Part shown: positions 1-11,222 of the stretch, in pieces
Layout of the letters: every line of letters begins with the position of its first letter
How positions within the stretch are numbered: position 1 is the first letter of the stretch
Assembly (NCBI GenBank): GCA_002917075.1
Contig: NTMA01000018.1
Span: 372,001-436,000 of the forward strand
Direction of reading: 5' to 3'
Source of the DNA: Hawksworthiomyces lignivorus
Lineage: Eukaryota; Ascomycota; Sordariomycetes; Ophiostomatales; Ophiostomataceae
DNA length: 64,000 nt
The notes under the pieces: model-generated
What the model was told of the DNA's origin: nothing
Seen by the model: the letters and a program-made list of their open reading frames with translations, nothing else
The model's database searches: none
Made by a program: the position numbers and the translations under genes

Positions 1-1536
1 CGCGCTATGAGTTATATTTTTGCGAGCAGATACCTGAACCGTTTTGCTGCCGCCTTGCGCTCCGTATATGGCGCGTTTGACGCATTTGATGCGTCCAATG
101 CACATGACAACATATTGTGAGATGCAAAGAAGTGAGCAACATATACACACAGGTAGACAATATTGCCCCTTTATCATATCACGCTGGCATGTGAGAAAGA
201 TGGCAGACGCGATTGCGAAAGAAGAAAGAGAGCTTTTGTTATCTGCCGCCCCCACGTGAAAGAGGCAGACTTTGACAGAAAGTCGTCCAATCTCGTCCTC
301 TGCTCTTTCCTGTCGACTTGTGCCTAGGTAGGCAGGATCGGTAGGTATGCATATTACTTTACTCTTGTGTAGAGGATGCCAAAAGAGTCAGAGGCAGTTT
401 GTTGCGTAGACCCACGGAGAAGCCTCGTTCTTTCCTCGCAAAGGAAGAAGGTGACAGGCAGGAGTCGGACAGAACTCCCGTGTTTTTTGACTCACATTTC
501 CTTCTTTCGCACCTAATACGGGAATTCGGACATATTTTTTGTCTAGAACCCTGTAGTGCAAGTACGGTGTATTTCACTGTGTCGGACTTTCTCTTTAGAG
601 GTTTTTGGGCGGAGTTTTTTGTGTCTCTTTTGGAGGAGGACAGGGCAGAGGAAAGAGCTGGGTGGAGTTTGGGGGTACCTCCGAGGGCTGTAGCTACATA
701 GCAGTGTACTCTGTACCCTGTAGGTCGTTTGGCTTTCTGTAAGCCTGGCGAGAGTTCCATGTGCTTATGCGCATATTCCGTGCTGCGTAAACTCATAGGC
801 CGATGTTCACAAGCTAAAGAACGCGATTTTGCATTCCCTTGCGGTCTTAATTTTCTATTTCTCTCACTACTACACACGACACTAACCAATTGGCGTATTC
901 CGAGTTATCGACGGCTGGGGAGTCTGCTCCTAGTCGTACTCGTGGTCGTAGTTGTTCCTAGTGTCCGTACTACGGGTCATCGGCCGTGCTTCATCTCTCT
1001 CTTCTTGGAAGTGCATGCGCAGGGTCTAAGGTTTAGGTCTGTTGGGGCTAAACGTATCATAAGCTCAATATTAAAAAGCAGAGGAATTGGCCAAAAAGAA
1101 GAGAAGAGACAAAAGAAAAAGAGACAAAGAGAAAGACAAAAGAGAAGAGAGAATAAAAGGAAGTATAGCTCAGTGGAGACTTCAGATGCTCTCAGAAGCA
1201 GAACCCATAAGCTAAGGCGAATTGACGGAACGAGTCAAAATTAAAGTCGGGTCCCCTAAAGCAAGTGCTTTTCTTTCTTTCTTTTTTTTTTTTTTATAAA
1301 AAAATCGGGGCGTCTTTTTTTTTTTTCTGCCGCAAAGCTGCTAAACAGTCACTACGCCATTTTCCTTCGCCGTCTTATCGCCATTTCCCCCTTGCCCTTC
1401 TCTTTTGCTTTTCTCTTTTCTGCTCCCCTCGTGTTTCTAGCTTGCTTCCCCTTCCTTCCACCTTATCTTTTTTTCTCCTTTTGATTTCGTCGTTTATGCT
1501 ATACAGCCAGCGTTGTCTTTCTCCAATTGACCCATA
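1..1536. other. Intergenic/upstream region of the NADH dehydrogenase gene
   Basis: I see no gene here. Open frames (for example around 359-889 on the minus strand and 729-1244 on the plus strand) have no recognisable domain and no coherent splice structure. A purine-rich tract lies at about 1080-1160. From about 1262 to 1530 the plus strand becomes strongly pyrimidine-rich, with T runs at 1278-1295 and 1316-1326. This is typical of the promoter and 5' leader of an expressed filamentous-fungal gene and points to the ATG at 1537. Confidence 0.6.
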
Positions 1537-3590
1537 ATGGCGGCTTTCGCGCCAGCTCTCAGCCGCCCGGCAAGCTCCAAGCTGCTGGGCGCACAGCTGC
1601 TCAAGCTGCAGATGCGCCAACAGAACCAGCAGATCCGGCGGTTAGTCACAACATCCTCCGCCCCATTACGCTCAGCAAGAGCTGCTGCTGCCGTTGCCGC
1701 CACAGCACGCAACGGCCTTGTTCCGCATAACCGTCTCAACATCTCTCTCTCGCGCCAGTTTGCCAGACAGTACGCATCTGACGCGCCGGCTGCCGAGGCC
1801 GCCCCCAAGGCCAAGCCCAAGAGATTCCGCACCCTCCGCTGGGTATGGCGGTTGACCTACATGTCCATCTTCGGCGGAATCGTCTACGTGGGCTACGGCG
1901 TCTACCAGGACCGCCACCCGCCGCCGCAGACTCCCCTTGACCCGAGCAAGAAGACGCTGGTCATCTTGGGTACGTCACTGCCCCCCCCCCCCTCTCTCCT
2001 TGGAGCTAATTTGCGCCCGCGCGAGCGCGCGGCTCCGCAGTCGTCCCTTGCTGCATCATTCTCTTTTTCTTTTTTATTTTCTTTTTATATCCGTCTCTGG
2101 ATTTGCATGCTAACCCAAACCAGGCACCGGCTGGGGCTCCGTCTCCCTGCTGAAGAAGCTCGACACCGAACTGTATAATGTCGTCGTCATCTCGCCGCGC
2201 AACTACTTCCTGTTCACGCCGCTGCTGCCCTCGTGCACCACGGGCCTGATCGAGCACCGCTCCATCATGGAGCCCATCCGCTCCATCTGCCGCTCCAAGA
2301 AGGGCCCCGTGACCTTTTACGAGGCCGAGGCCAGCTCCATCGACGTCGAGCGCAAGATCGTCCGCATCCGCGACAACTCGGACATCCGCGGCGACACCAT
2401 CGAGACCGAGGTGCCCTACGACATGCTGGTCGTCGGTGTCGGCGCCGAGAACGCCACCTTTGGCATCCCGGGCGTGCGCGAGAACTCGTGCTTCCTCAAG
2501 GAGATCGGCGACGCCCAGCAGATCCGCAAGAAGATCATGGACTGCGTCGAGACCGCCGCCTTCAAGGACCAGCCCGCCGCCGAGGTCGACCGCCTGCTGC
2601 ACATGGTCGTGGTCGGCGGCGGGCCCACGGGCGTCGAGTTCGCCGGCGAGCTGCACGACTTCTTCGAGGACGACATCCGCAAGCTGATCCCGGACATTGC
2701 CGACCGTTTCCGCGTCACCCTGATCGAGGCCCTGCCCAACGTGCTGCCCAGCTTCTCCAAGCAGCTCATCGACTACACCGAGAGCACCTTCAAGGAGGAG
2801 GAGATTGCCATCCACACCAAGACCATGGTCAAGAAGGTTACCGACAAGACGGTCGAGGCCGAGGTCACAAAGGCCGACGGCACCAAGGAGAAGGTCGTCT
2901 TCCCCTATGGCCTGCTGGTCTGGGCCACCGGCAACGCCCTGCGCCCCCTGGTGCGCGACCTCATGCGCAGCATCCCCGCCCAGAAGGACAGCCGCCGCGG
3001 CCTCGCCGTCAACGAGTACCTCGTCGTCCAGGGCGCCCGCGACATCTGGGCCGTCGGCGACTGCGCCGTCGCCGGCTACGCTCCGACCGCCCAGGTCGCC
3101 TCCCAGGAGGGCAATTTCCTCGCCCGCCTCTTCAACAACATGGCCCGCACCGCCGAGCTCGAGGACCGCATCCACACCCTCAGCGCCTCCCTCAACCTCA
3201 CCCCGGGCGTCGACTCCGCCGCCGTCAGCCGCGAGATCGAGGACGCCGAGCGCCAGCTGCGCCGCATCAAGGACATCAAGCCCTTCCACTACTCCCACCA
3301 GGGCAGCCTCGCCTACATCGGCAGCGAGAAGGCCGTCGCCGACGTCAGCTGGTTCAACGGCAACGTCGCCGCCGGCGGCAGCATGACCTACTACTTCTGG
3401 CGCAGCGCCTACCTGTCCATGGTCTTCAGCAGTACGTCGCCTCCTCTCCCCTCTCTTTTCCCCTCCAGAATATCCTCTTGTTTATGAATCGCTTTGTGCT
3501 GATACAAAATTTATAGCTCGGAACCGCCTTCTGGTGCTAAACGACTGGATGAAGTCCAAGCTCTTCGGCCGCGACATTTCACGAGAGTAG
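1537..3590 (+). CDS. Alternative (type II) NADH:ubiquinone oxidoreductase, mitochondrial
   Basis: This single-polypeptide flavoprotein oxidises NADH and reduces ubiquinone without pumping protons, at the inner mitochondrial membrane. Exons are 1537-1969, 2124-3431 and 3517-3590, giving 604 aa. Both introns start GTACGT, and the first has a CTAAC branch site. The Arg/Ala-rich N-terminus looks like a mitochondrial presequence and is followed by one hydrophobic segment at about residues 100-122. The first dinucleotide site is GTGWGS (about 145-150), the second GGGPTG (about 309-314). The FAD motif WAVGDCA is at about 453-459 and the quinone-site AQVASQEG at about 467-474. A helical, charged stretch precedes the conserved SHQGSLAYIG, and I see no EF-hand. 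The family is NDE/NDI; whether it faces the matrix or the intermembrane space is not decided by sequence, though the membrane anchor after the presequence favours an external NDE2-like enzyme. Confidence 0.93.
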
Positions 3591-3945
3591 ACGAGCGGCA
3601 GTGGGAGGGAATCACGGGTGGAAAAGCTGACGAAATTTTTTTCTCTCCTCGTTGTTTATATAGACCTGCTTTCTGGTATTTTCCCTGCTGTTGATTTCTT
3701 TGCAGTCTGTCAGGGAGCAGATCCCACGGAGGCGTCATCCATTGCAGTCGGGTCTGTCAAAAGGTTCGATTTTTTGTATTCCAGAAAACGAGACGCAATC
3801 TCTTTTTTTGTTTGGGCAGGATTCCTTTTTTCTTCTTCTTTTTAGCATATCGGGCGGAGGAGAACATGGGAGGGCAGAAGAGTTAGATACGACGGACAAT
3901 AGAAGGAAACCACATAATAGTCGATGATCTATCCTGGAAAAAAGA

Positions 3946-3987
<42 letters not shown>

Positions 3988-4134
3988 GCTTTGTTCGACT
4001 GTATTAAGGAGGTCAATTCAAAGCCTGCGTTTGCTGCTATGGCGGCTCTTAGAGCCAGCTTGCGCTTTCGCTTATGTACAAAGTACATGCATTAGACATC
4101 ATTCGTAACCCACATCCCTTAGCAGGGAGCGACC
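3591..4134. other. Convergent 3' intergenic region with a 39-nt poly(T)
   Basis: This lies between the 3' ends of the convergent NADH dehydrogenase and transcription factor genes. It holds an uninterrupted T run at 3948-3986 and no supported gene. Shared terminator and poly(A)-site functions are likely, but no exact site can be fixed. Confidence 0.6.
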
Positions 4135-7109
4135 TTATGACAGCACGCCAACAAACTCCGCCTTCACGTCCCACACTCCGTCTAGGCCTTTCGGCTTGCG
4201 AAACACCGTCACCCACCGCCCGCCCGCCTCCTCTGGGCCGATCACGGCGGTATGAACCCGTTTGTGCTCGGGCAAGTCGAACGGCGGCTCCGTGCTCATC
4301 GGATTGCAAGGAAGAGAAGCAGAGACGGGCGCATGCGCAGATGTGAGCTCAGGAGAGGGTGACCGGAGTGACGGCGAAGAGGAGAGAGACGACGCCGACG
4401 GCTTGACTGACTCTCCTCCCACGTCCCCAACCGTCGACATCTGCATCGGCATTGACATTGGTGTCAGCAGCGGGCGGTGCAGAGCGGATACGCCTTGTCC
4501 CTCTTCATCGTCTTCATCATCCTCATCCTCATCCTCGTCGTCGTCGTCGTCTTCCTCTTCCTTCTGGTCTGGCCTTTCCGCGTCTGCCACATCCTCTTCT
4601 CCGTCATCTTCATTGTAATCGTCGTCATTTCCTTCTTCGTTTTGGTACACGTGTCCAGCATCGTCTGCGTCTTCTTCCCCTGCCAAGAGGAAGGCGGCGT
4701 CTAAAAATTCCTCCTCTGGTCCACCGTATATTCCCCTCTCCCCATTTCCGACCAAGGATGCTGAGAACCGACTGTACTCGGATGGCAGGCTTGCTGCGAA
4801 GCGTTCTGTGGCCCACAGCACGTCCATAGCCTCTCTTTCTTGCCGTAGGCCATCTAGTATTGGCACTAGTGTATGCGAATCATCGTCGGCGGCCATAGCC
4901 GCAGTGGAAAAGAACGGATCGATGGGCTCGATCGGCGGCGGGTCCGGCGCGGGCGGTGAGGCCAGCTGCCGCTCATGGGGACCGCCCATGGTACTGTCGT
5001 GATATTGATCGAAGTCGGGGGCTTCGCGCTCTGGCGGCAGGTGTGTGTCTTCCTCAGCGTCTTCTTGCTTCACAGCCGGCTGGTGTTCCGCCTCCTCAAG
5101 CTCGATAACTCGTGCTGCGATCGCCCCCAGTACGTCTGCCCGCCATAGATTCTCACACCGGCCACGATTGTATGTCAGCAGCTCCAGAGCAGCGTGCCTC
5201 ACTGGCCGGTGCCGGCATTTCGTAGCGACAAAGTAGAGTGCCGGGATGACATGCGTCTCGAGGGTAAAGACCGACGCCGGCGGGTGTTGCTGCTCCTGCC
5301 GCTGCTGCTGTTGCTGCTGCTGACGATGCTGCTGCTGACGATTCTGCTTGCTGCCTGATGACCCTCCCTTGGACAGAGGGTGTCGGTGATGGTGGCGCTC
5401 CGCGTCGAGCACCGTCGCGGCAAGCGACACAACAGTCGAGAAGGTTGCCAGATGCGCGTCGTACGCCGTCTCCTCGCGGCTCTGCGCTGTAGCTAACCAG
5501 ATTTCGGCCGTACAGAGGTGCATCTGCAGCAGGGCCATGGCAGCCATGTTAGCGTGGCTCGGGGATGCCGCTGGCTGCGCGGCAGGGGCCACACCACCAG
5601 GCGCACCCCTGGCACGATGTGAGCTGCCCTGTTGAGAGGTCACTGTGGACAAAGAGCTGACTTGAAATAACGATAGTGCCACGCGCAAGCGATCTAACCG
5701 AGTCGCGAGATGCCGCCTCTCTGTCGCAAGAGCTCGTTCGAGGGCTTCTGCGCGGCTAGTACTGGGCGATGCTGAAATAGATGTTCGAATATGGGACGGA
5801 GAAGAGGGAGACGACGATGAAGACGCGGGTGGCGACGCGGAGGAAGCGTATTTTGATGGGCGAGCGCGCTGCGTAAACCGCAAGACGGCATCAAGAAAGT
5901 CATGAATGGCCGAGCGCAGCGCATGGATCGAGTCGAAGGTATCGGGAGTGCGCTCGGCTGCCGAGGGTTTAAGAGACGAAGGAATTGGCACGGGGCTGCC
6001 GCCAAACAGGAACGAAGTCATACTTAAGCGCGTATACAGAGGAACGAGGTGCTGCTTGATAACTGCCATTTCAGGACCGCGCCTGCCTCTCATGGCCTTG
6101 GTCCCTGCAAGAGCATTTTCGTTGTCTAGCTGGCTGAGAATGTGTCTCCCTTGTTCCAGGTGAATGAGTGCCTCTTTGTCCTTGCCCTGCATGACCTCAA
6201 TGCAGACGAAGAGCACGCAAGTCATCAGGGGGGGGACAGGACGCTGAAGCGCAGTACTTCGGCGGCGGCTGCTGATAGTGTTGCTTCTGCCGTGGCCGCC
6301 TCTTTCATTCTGTTCTGCGACACTGTCCCAATGTTCTTTGTCCTCGGCACTCATCTCATCGAGGAGATAGGCGATAGCTTTGTTGTATTGCTGTAGAGCA
6401 AACTCGTGTTGATGCGACCTGTTCCCTTCAGAGACAGGTGTGCTAGAAGACGAAGCGTAACTAGACGTGGCTCTGCCTGTAGAGGCTATGGAAGTCGCAT
6501 CTGCTGAAGAGCGGCGAAGGAAAGCCTCATGCAAGCTGCTGATGGCGAGAACAGCATGCCGCACAGCGGGCTCCGTGTGGCAATTCTGCAGCACCAATAC
6601 GCGCCAGAATACGGCATCTAGATCACCAGCTAAGCTCGGAGCCGTAACGCGCTGAAAGAATTCGAAGGACCGCCTCTCCTCCGGTGATGCCCATGCCAGC
6701 AAGCTTGGCATACCGGGTCCGAGGGTCGCATGTTGGAGTGGAGATGTCGCATGTGTTAGAGCTGCTGCAGCTTGCGCTTGAGCCAGCGGGTCAATAATGA
6801 TGCGCCGCCGCCGCCGCCGCCGGATGGCCAAGGCGGCGGCATCAAGGTAGCCGTCGCACTTGCGACCAGTTTTGGTACAGCGCAAGCAGTGCGGCTTAGT
6901 CTCATCACACTATTTTATATGTTGAGATTAGCATATGAACACGCCTTGCAAGACCAACTCGTACAGCCAACTACATTGCGAACCTTTACTTTCCTGACTT
7001 TACAGGTGATGCATCCTGAGCGAACTTTCTTGGAGCCTTTGCGACCGGTTGGAGCTGCAAGCTGTTTTGTATCCGGTGTGTCTAGACTGCCGCCGCTGCT
7101 GCGGTTCAT
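4135..7109 (-). CDS. Zn2Cys6 (zinc binuclear cluster) transcription factor
   Basis: A fungal-specific regulator, presumably nuclear and DNA-binding. Exons on the minus strand are 7109-6984 and 6909-4135, giving 966 aa. The finger is complete only after splicing: Cys 33, 36, 43, 50, 53 and 60 (C-x2-C-x6-C-x6-C-x2-C-x6-C), followed by the usual basic linker, here a run of seven Arg. The intron (6983-6910, GTTCGC...AATAG, GCTAATC branch) splits the finger just before Cys43. The middle region resembles the Fungal_trans_2 type of regulatory domain (RHAVLAISSLHEAF). The C-terminal third has a Gln-rich run, a long Asp/Glu tract (plus strand about 4500-4660) and a Ser/Pro-rich segment, ending in an ordered-looking tail (GRWVTVFRKPKGLDGVWDV). 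It is long for the class. The target pathway cannot be told. Confidence 0.85.
4499..4660 (-). repeat. Trinucleotide-rich acidic low-complexity tract in the transcription factor
   Basis: Imperfect TCN/GAN triplet repeats on the plus strand encode a minus-strand run of mostly Asp and Glu. A second low-complexity block at about 5285-5345 (CTG/CTGACG units) encodes a Gln-rich segment of the same protein. Both are likely length-variable and may serve as acidic or Gln-rich activation regions. Confidence 0.7.
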
Positions 7110-10100
7110 GATGGACTTGGCTGTGGAGGTTGAAATTCCTTAAATGCTTGATAAGAGAGCCAGTCAGGTCGAGGAATCACGGAAGCTGTGTGCCGTGCCG
7201 CCCACATCCCAGTTAGCACAATCAAAGGTGAGAGGCATTCGTATAATAGAAGGAGGCATCTAGAAGCAAAACGAATCAATTGAAGAGATGAGTCCCGAGA
7301 GGCAGGATATGAGAAAATGACAAGGGAATAAAAGTAACTAGCTAGCCGGGATGCGTCCTTTTATTTCCCGGAATGTTGAATTATACTCGTCACGTCCAAA
7401 AAAACACACAGCGGAACGGCACAAGCGACCCACAATCTTGGGCTCGTAAAGATAAAATAGAAGGATTCGAAAGACGGTCGGTTGGACATAGCACAATGCA
7501 ACCAGGGGGCCAAAAGAGGTACGCAGTACAGGCACGCCAGCACGAAAACGGCAGACGAGAAGAACAAGCAATGAGACAAAACGTTTCGGCAAGACGCCCC
7601 GAATGAAGATCACCCATGGGAACCTATCTGGACGAGTGGCTATCTACAGCCCTAGTAAAGTCTCCGTAGTATGTCCGCACCAATCTTGAGAGGTTGAGGC
7701 ATTGTACTCGAGCAAGACAGAGGAGCTTGGCAAATGAATAACAAGAAAAAGGAGCTAGGGACAACAGCGCATCAGAAAGTTGGACCGGGGTGGAGGAGGG
7801 CTGGGCTGGGTGGCGGTGGGGGATTTGTGAGAGAAGGAAATAGGGAAAGATGAGATACGGACGGGTACAGTACATGTATGTGTATGGTAGGGTTGAAGAA
7901 ATCCGTGAAGGTTGCGAAAGAGGAGGTGCAGTAATATTAGCAGCAGGATGGCGGAATTGGCCTGGCCAAGAACAGGGGTCCCAGCACGAAGCGATACCAT
8001 GAGCGGGAGGTTGATGACGGCCAAAACGTCCAGTGCCAGCCCTGCGTGGCAGCACCTGCCCACCCGCCGTCCTATTAAATAGACGCTGATGGTGGTGGTC
8101 GGTGCACAACTGAATCTCAACGGCGACCAGAGAGATGAGGTAGCATGTGTTTGCAGGGTCTTGGTGATGTGTACAAAACTCGTATTAGTGCAATGCAGTC
8201 AGCTTGTTCGCCAAAGGAGCGCGATGCTCTGCCGGCCGGACTGACCAGAGTCGAGCAGCTTGGGGAGGGCGTTTACAATCGATTCACTGAGCAAAAAATT
8301 TTGCGTCCGGCCTCGTCGTCTTGTTCAGCCCGATGTCATTTCTCATTTTCGGTCATGTCTTCTGCCCGTCGAGAAGATAGAAGCCAGAACGCATCAAGGA
8401 CGGTGACTGGCGATGGCCTGCGGAACGCCTAGACACAACAGCCGCGATGTCCGCTTTGTCCGCTGCACCAGAGCACGCCAGCCCTCTCTGTTGAGCGATG
8501 CGGGACATTCTCCTTCCGATACGCTACCAATTTAGAATATGAGATCCAGCCCTCTGAGTGAAGGGGTGAAGTGGGTGGGCAGCGCCTCTTCGGCTTGGCT
8601 TCTGAAGCTATGAATTCCCAAACTGAGCCGCCATCCGCTGCTCCATCGGCCAGAGGGAACGCCACAAAAGAACGTACAAGAGAACGTACAGGTCATGTCA
8701 TCTTTCACCGCGCTGCTATGGATCGAAATGATGGCGACTCCACTCCAGCAATGGAGGGCATCGATCCTGAGAATCAGAGATGAAAATAAGCTTAAGCATA
8801 ACCGCAAGGTATTGATAAAGCTCTATTGAAGCAGCCACATTCTCACTCTACATTCTAGGAGCGTATTACATTCCACATAGAGCTTCGGTGGGCATAACAG
8901 GAGGGCACGTGAATTGAGAAAAGAATGTATACAGTACTCGTATTTTAAATCTTGCGACGGAATGTATTTTGTCCTATGTACTAATTGGCCCAGAACACCA
9001 TTTAGCACAGGATGTGGGTTTTGCCGTCATGGCGGCCATCGTGCTAGACTTAGGCATATAATTACTCCGTACTCCGTACTGCTTGCTTTCTGAGTACAGA
9101 CTAATTATTATTATTATTACGGAGTTGCACTTTTTGGCAAGCACTGACTAGCTGGCCTGCCTCCACAAGCCGCCAACTGGGAGGTCCCCCTGTGCCTCCC
9201 CCTGTGCAACAATTCACAAAATAATGTACGGAGTATGTATGTGGCTCGTGCTTTCCCTACAAAGTAATTGCTGGCGTCCCCCCCAAAACTCTCCCCTCTC
9301 CTCCACCCCCTCCTTCCCTTCCCGTCTGTGTGCCTATTACCGGTCAGCCACGCCCACGCCCAGTCCCACGCTGGTAACTGCGTCCAGGGCACAACTGCCA
9401 ATTGTGTACAATTCTTTGCAGGCAAGAAAAGCAGTTGCAATATGCTTAAGTCGAGACAATCAGACACGCGACCACGGGATGCGCCTTCTTTGTTTGGTCC
9501 TTTTCCTTTCGTACCTTCTCCGTGCATGTACCCTCTCCCTTACGTACTATGTCATTCGTTATTGCCTATTCTGTGTTGTTTTGATTTGTATTGTTTTGGA
9601 GTTGATTTCTAGGACGAAGCACCTGCACACGCGGGTGTGTCTCTTCGTTGGCCTTTTTTCCTCATTGTCTTTTCTGCCTTTTCCACTCTCACGATCTCTT
9701 CATCTCCATGCCATTATAAGATACTCCAGCTTAGCTACGACTAGTTAGCTCTCGGGAGCCCCGTCCATGTTGCGGAGCACTTGTACATACGCGTGAATTA
9801 GCAAGCAACCAATCTAGAGCTCTGCTATAACACAGTGTCCCGTACGACTACCAACTCGCTACCACCTAGTCGTGCTCCATACAGCGTCTCGTCTCCATCC
9901 CTCCCTCCTCTTGCTTGCGACTACTATTAGCATTGCGACGTGCGCATCCTGCCCGAATTGCCTGGCCAAATTACGCGCCGAGGGTCCATCGGAGTTATCC
10001 AGTCAAACCAAGTCTTCCCGCCATCAGCTCCCCGGTGCTCTCTTCACTATTACTCTTCCTCTCGAAGCTCTCTCCAGGGGGGCAACAAAAAAAAAGCCAG

Positions 10101-11222
10101 ACAAGCAGCAGGCAGCCTCCAAGTGTGAATTGCAATCAAGCTCATTGTCAATTTCAGCATCAAACATCGACACCGACAGTCTCCCTTTCGAGCATTCAAA
10201 ATTATATCCGTTTTGGCCTCCCCGTCTCCTCAGATTTTCTTAAGCCTACAAAAAGAAAGAAAATCCCCCGCATCTCGATCCCAGGGACCACGAGTCTCGA
10301 CTCACTCGAGCTTTTAGAGCCTCGTCGCACAGCACCAAAAAAAACTGCGCACCCTGCACCTCTTGGTGGGTCGCTTTGTTGCCTGTCAGTCAGCCCTCGC
10401 CTCTTTTTTGTTGCCTCATTTGTTTGCACTTCTTACTTTCCTTGCTTCCCTCTCCGCCTCCCGCTGTCTCTCTTCTTTTCTCTTTCTCTCCCCTTCTTCT
10501 TTCTTCCCCCCTCCCTTCTGCTCTGCTTTGAAACTTTGGCTTGCCTGTCTCGAGATACACGCCTTTCTACCTGAATTTTCACCTTCTGCCCTGTCTCCTC
10601 GGTTAGTGCTCGTCACAATCTGATCCCATCCAGGCTGCTCTTCCATCCTCGCATGTGCACCTTTTCCCCTTTGCGCGCGGCTTGTCAACCCCGCTCTCGC
10701 CATCTGACCCTGCTAACAGCACTAGCCACTCTACAAGGGGACACTGCACCCACATCCCCAACGTCATTGTTAACCGCATAGAAAGGGAAAAAACTCTTCT
10801 AATACCAGTCCAAAAACCACCACCACCAGTATCCTCCTGGCCTGGCACCAAATTAATCAAAATAATTATAATAATCATAAAACCGAAGGAGAAAAAATTA
10901 AATAAGCAAGCAAAAAAACGCTCCACAGGAAAAAAGAGCCTTTCACCTCTAAACCCTCATACGTCTTCTCGGTCCAACCACAACCAACCCAGCCAAACCC
11001 GCCTCGGTCTCCCCTCCGTCCCTCCGCCAAAGCAGCACCCCTCCTCTCTTCCTCTTCCTTGTCTCCTCTCTGTTGCTCTCCGCGACGCGTATTTCTCCTT
11101 TGTCTCCTCTGGCCTTTTCTAGCCGTCCGGTAATCTGACAAGAACAATCCCCCGCGCGGCTATCGTTTTCTCCGGTCCAAAACCCCTCTCTCCCCCTCCA
11201 TTGCCCACGACGCGTCTTCGCC
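7110..11222. other. Long divergent intergenic region between the transcription factor and PP2C genes
   Basis: These 4.1 kb hold no gene I can support; the open frames are short and featureless. About 7755-7870 is purine-rich on the plus strand, so it is a pyrimidine-rich candidate leader for the minus-strand transcription factor. About 9057-9240 holds several copies of TACTCCGTA or its complement plus an ATT triplet run. From about 10370 to 11220 the plus strand is pyrimidine-rich and looks like the promoter and 5' leader of the PP2C gene, interrupted by an AT-only patch near 10850-10885. Confidence 0.55.

Noticed and set aside
2006..3298. 430-codon frame antisense to the NADH dehydrogenase gene
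   Set aside because: Gly/Ala/Asp/Val-biased composition typical of a shadow frame; the sense frame carries all family motifs.
2960..3300. EF-hand insertion in the NADH dehydrogenase
   Set aside because: Some fungal external enzymes carry one, but the loop here is a charged helix without the Dx(D/N)xDG pattern.
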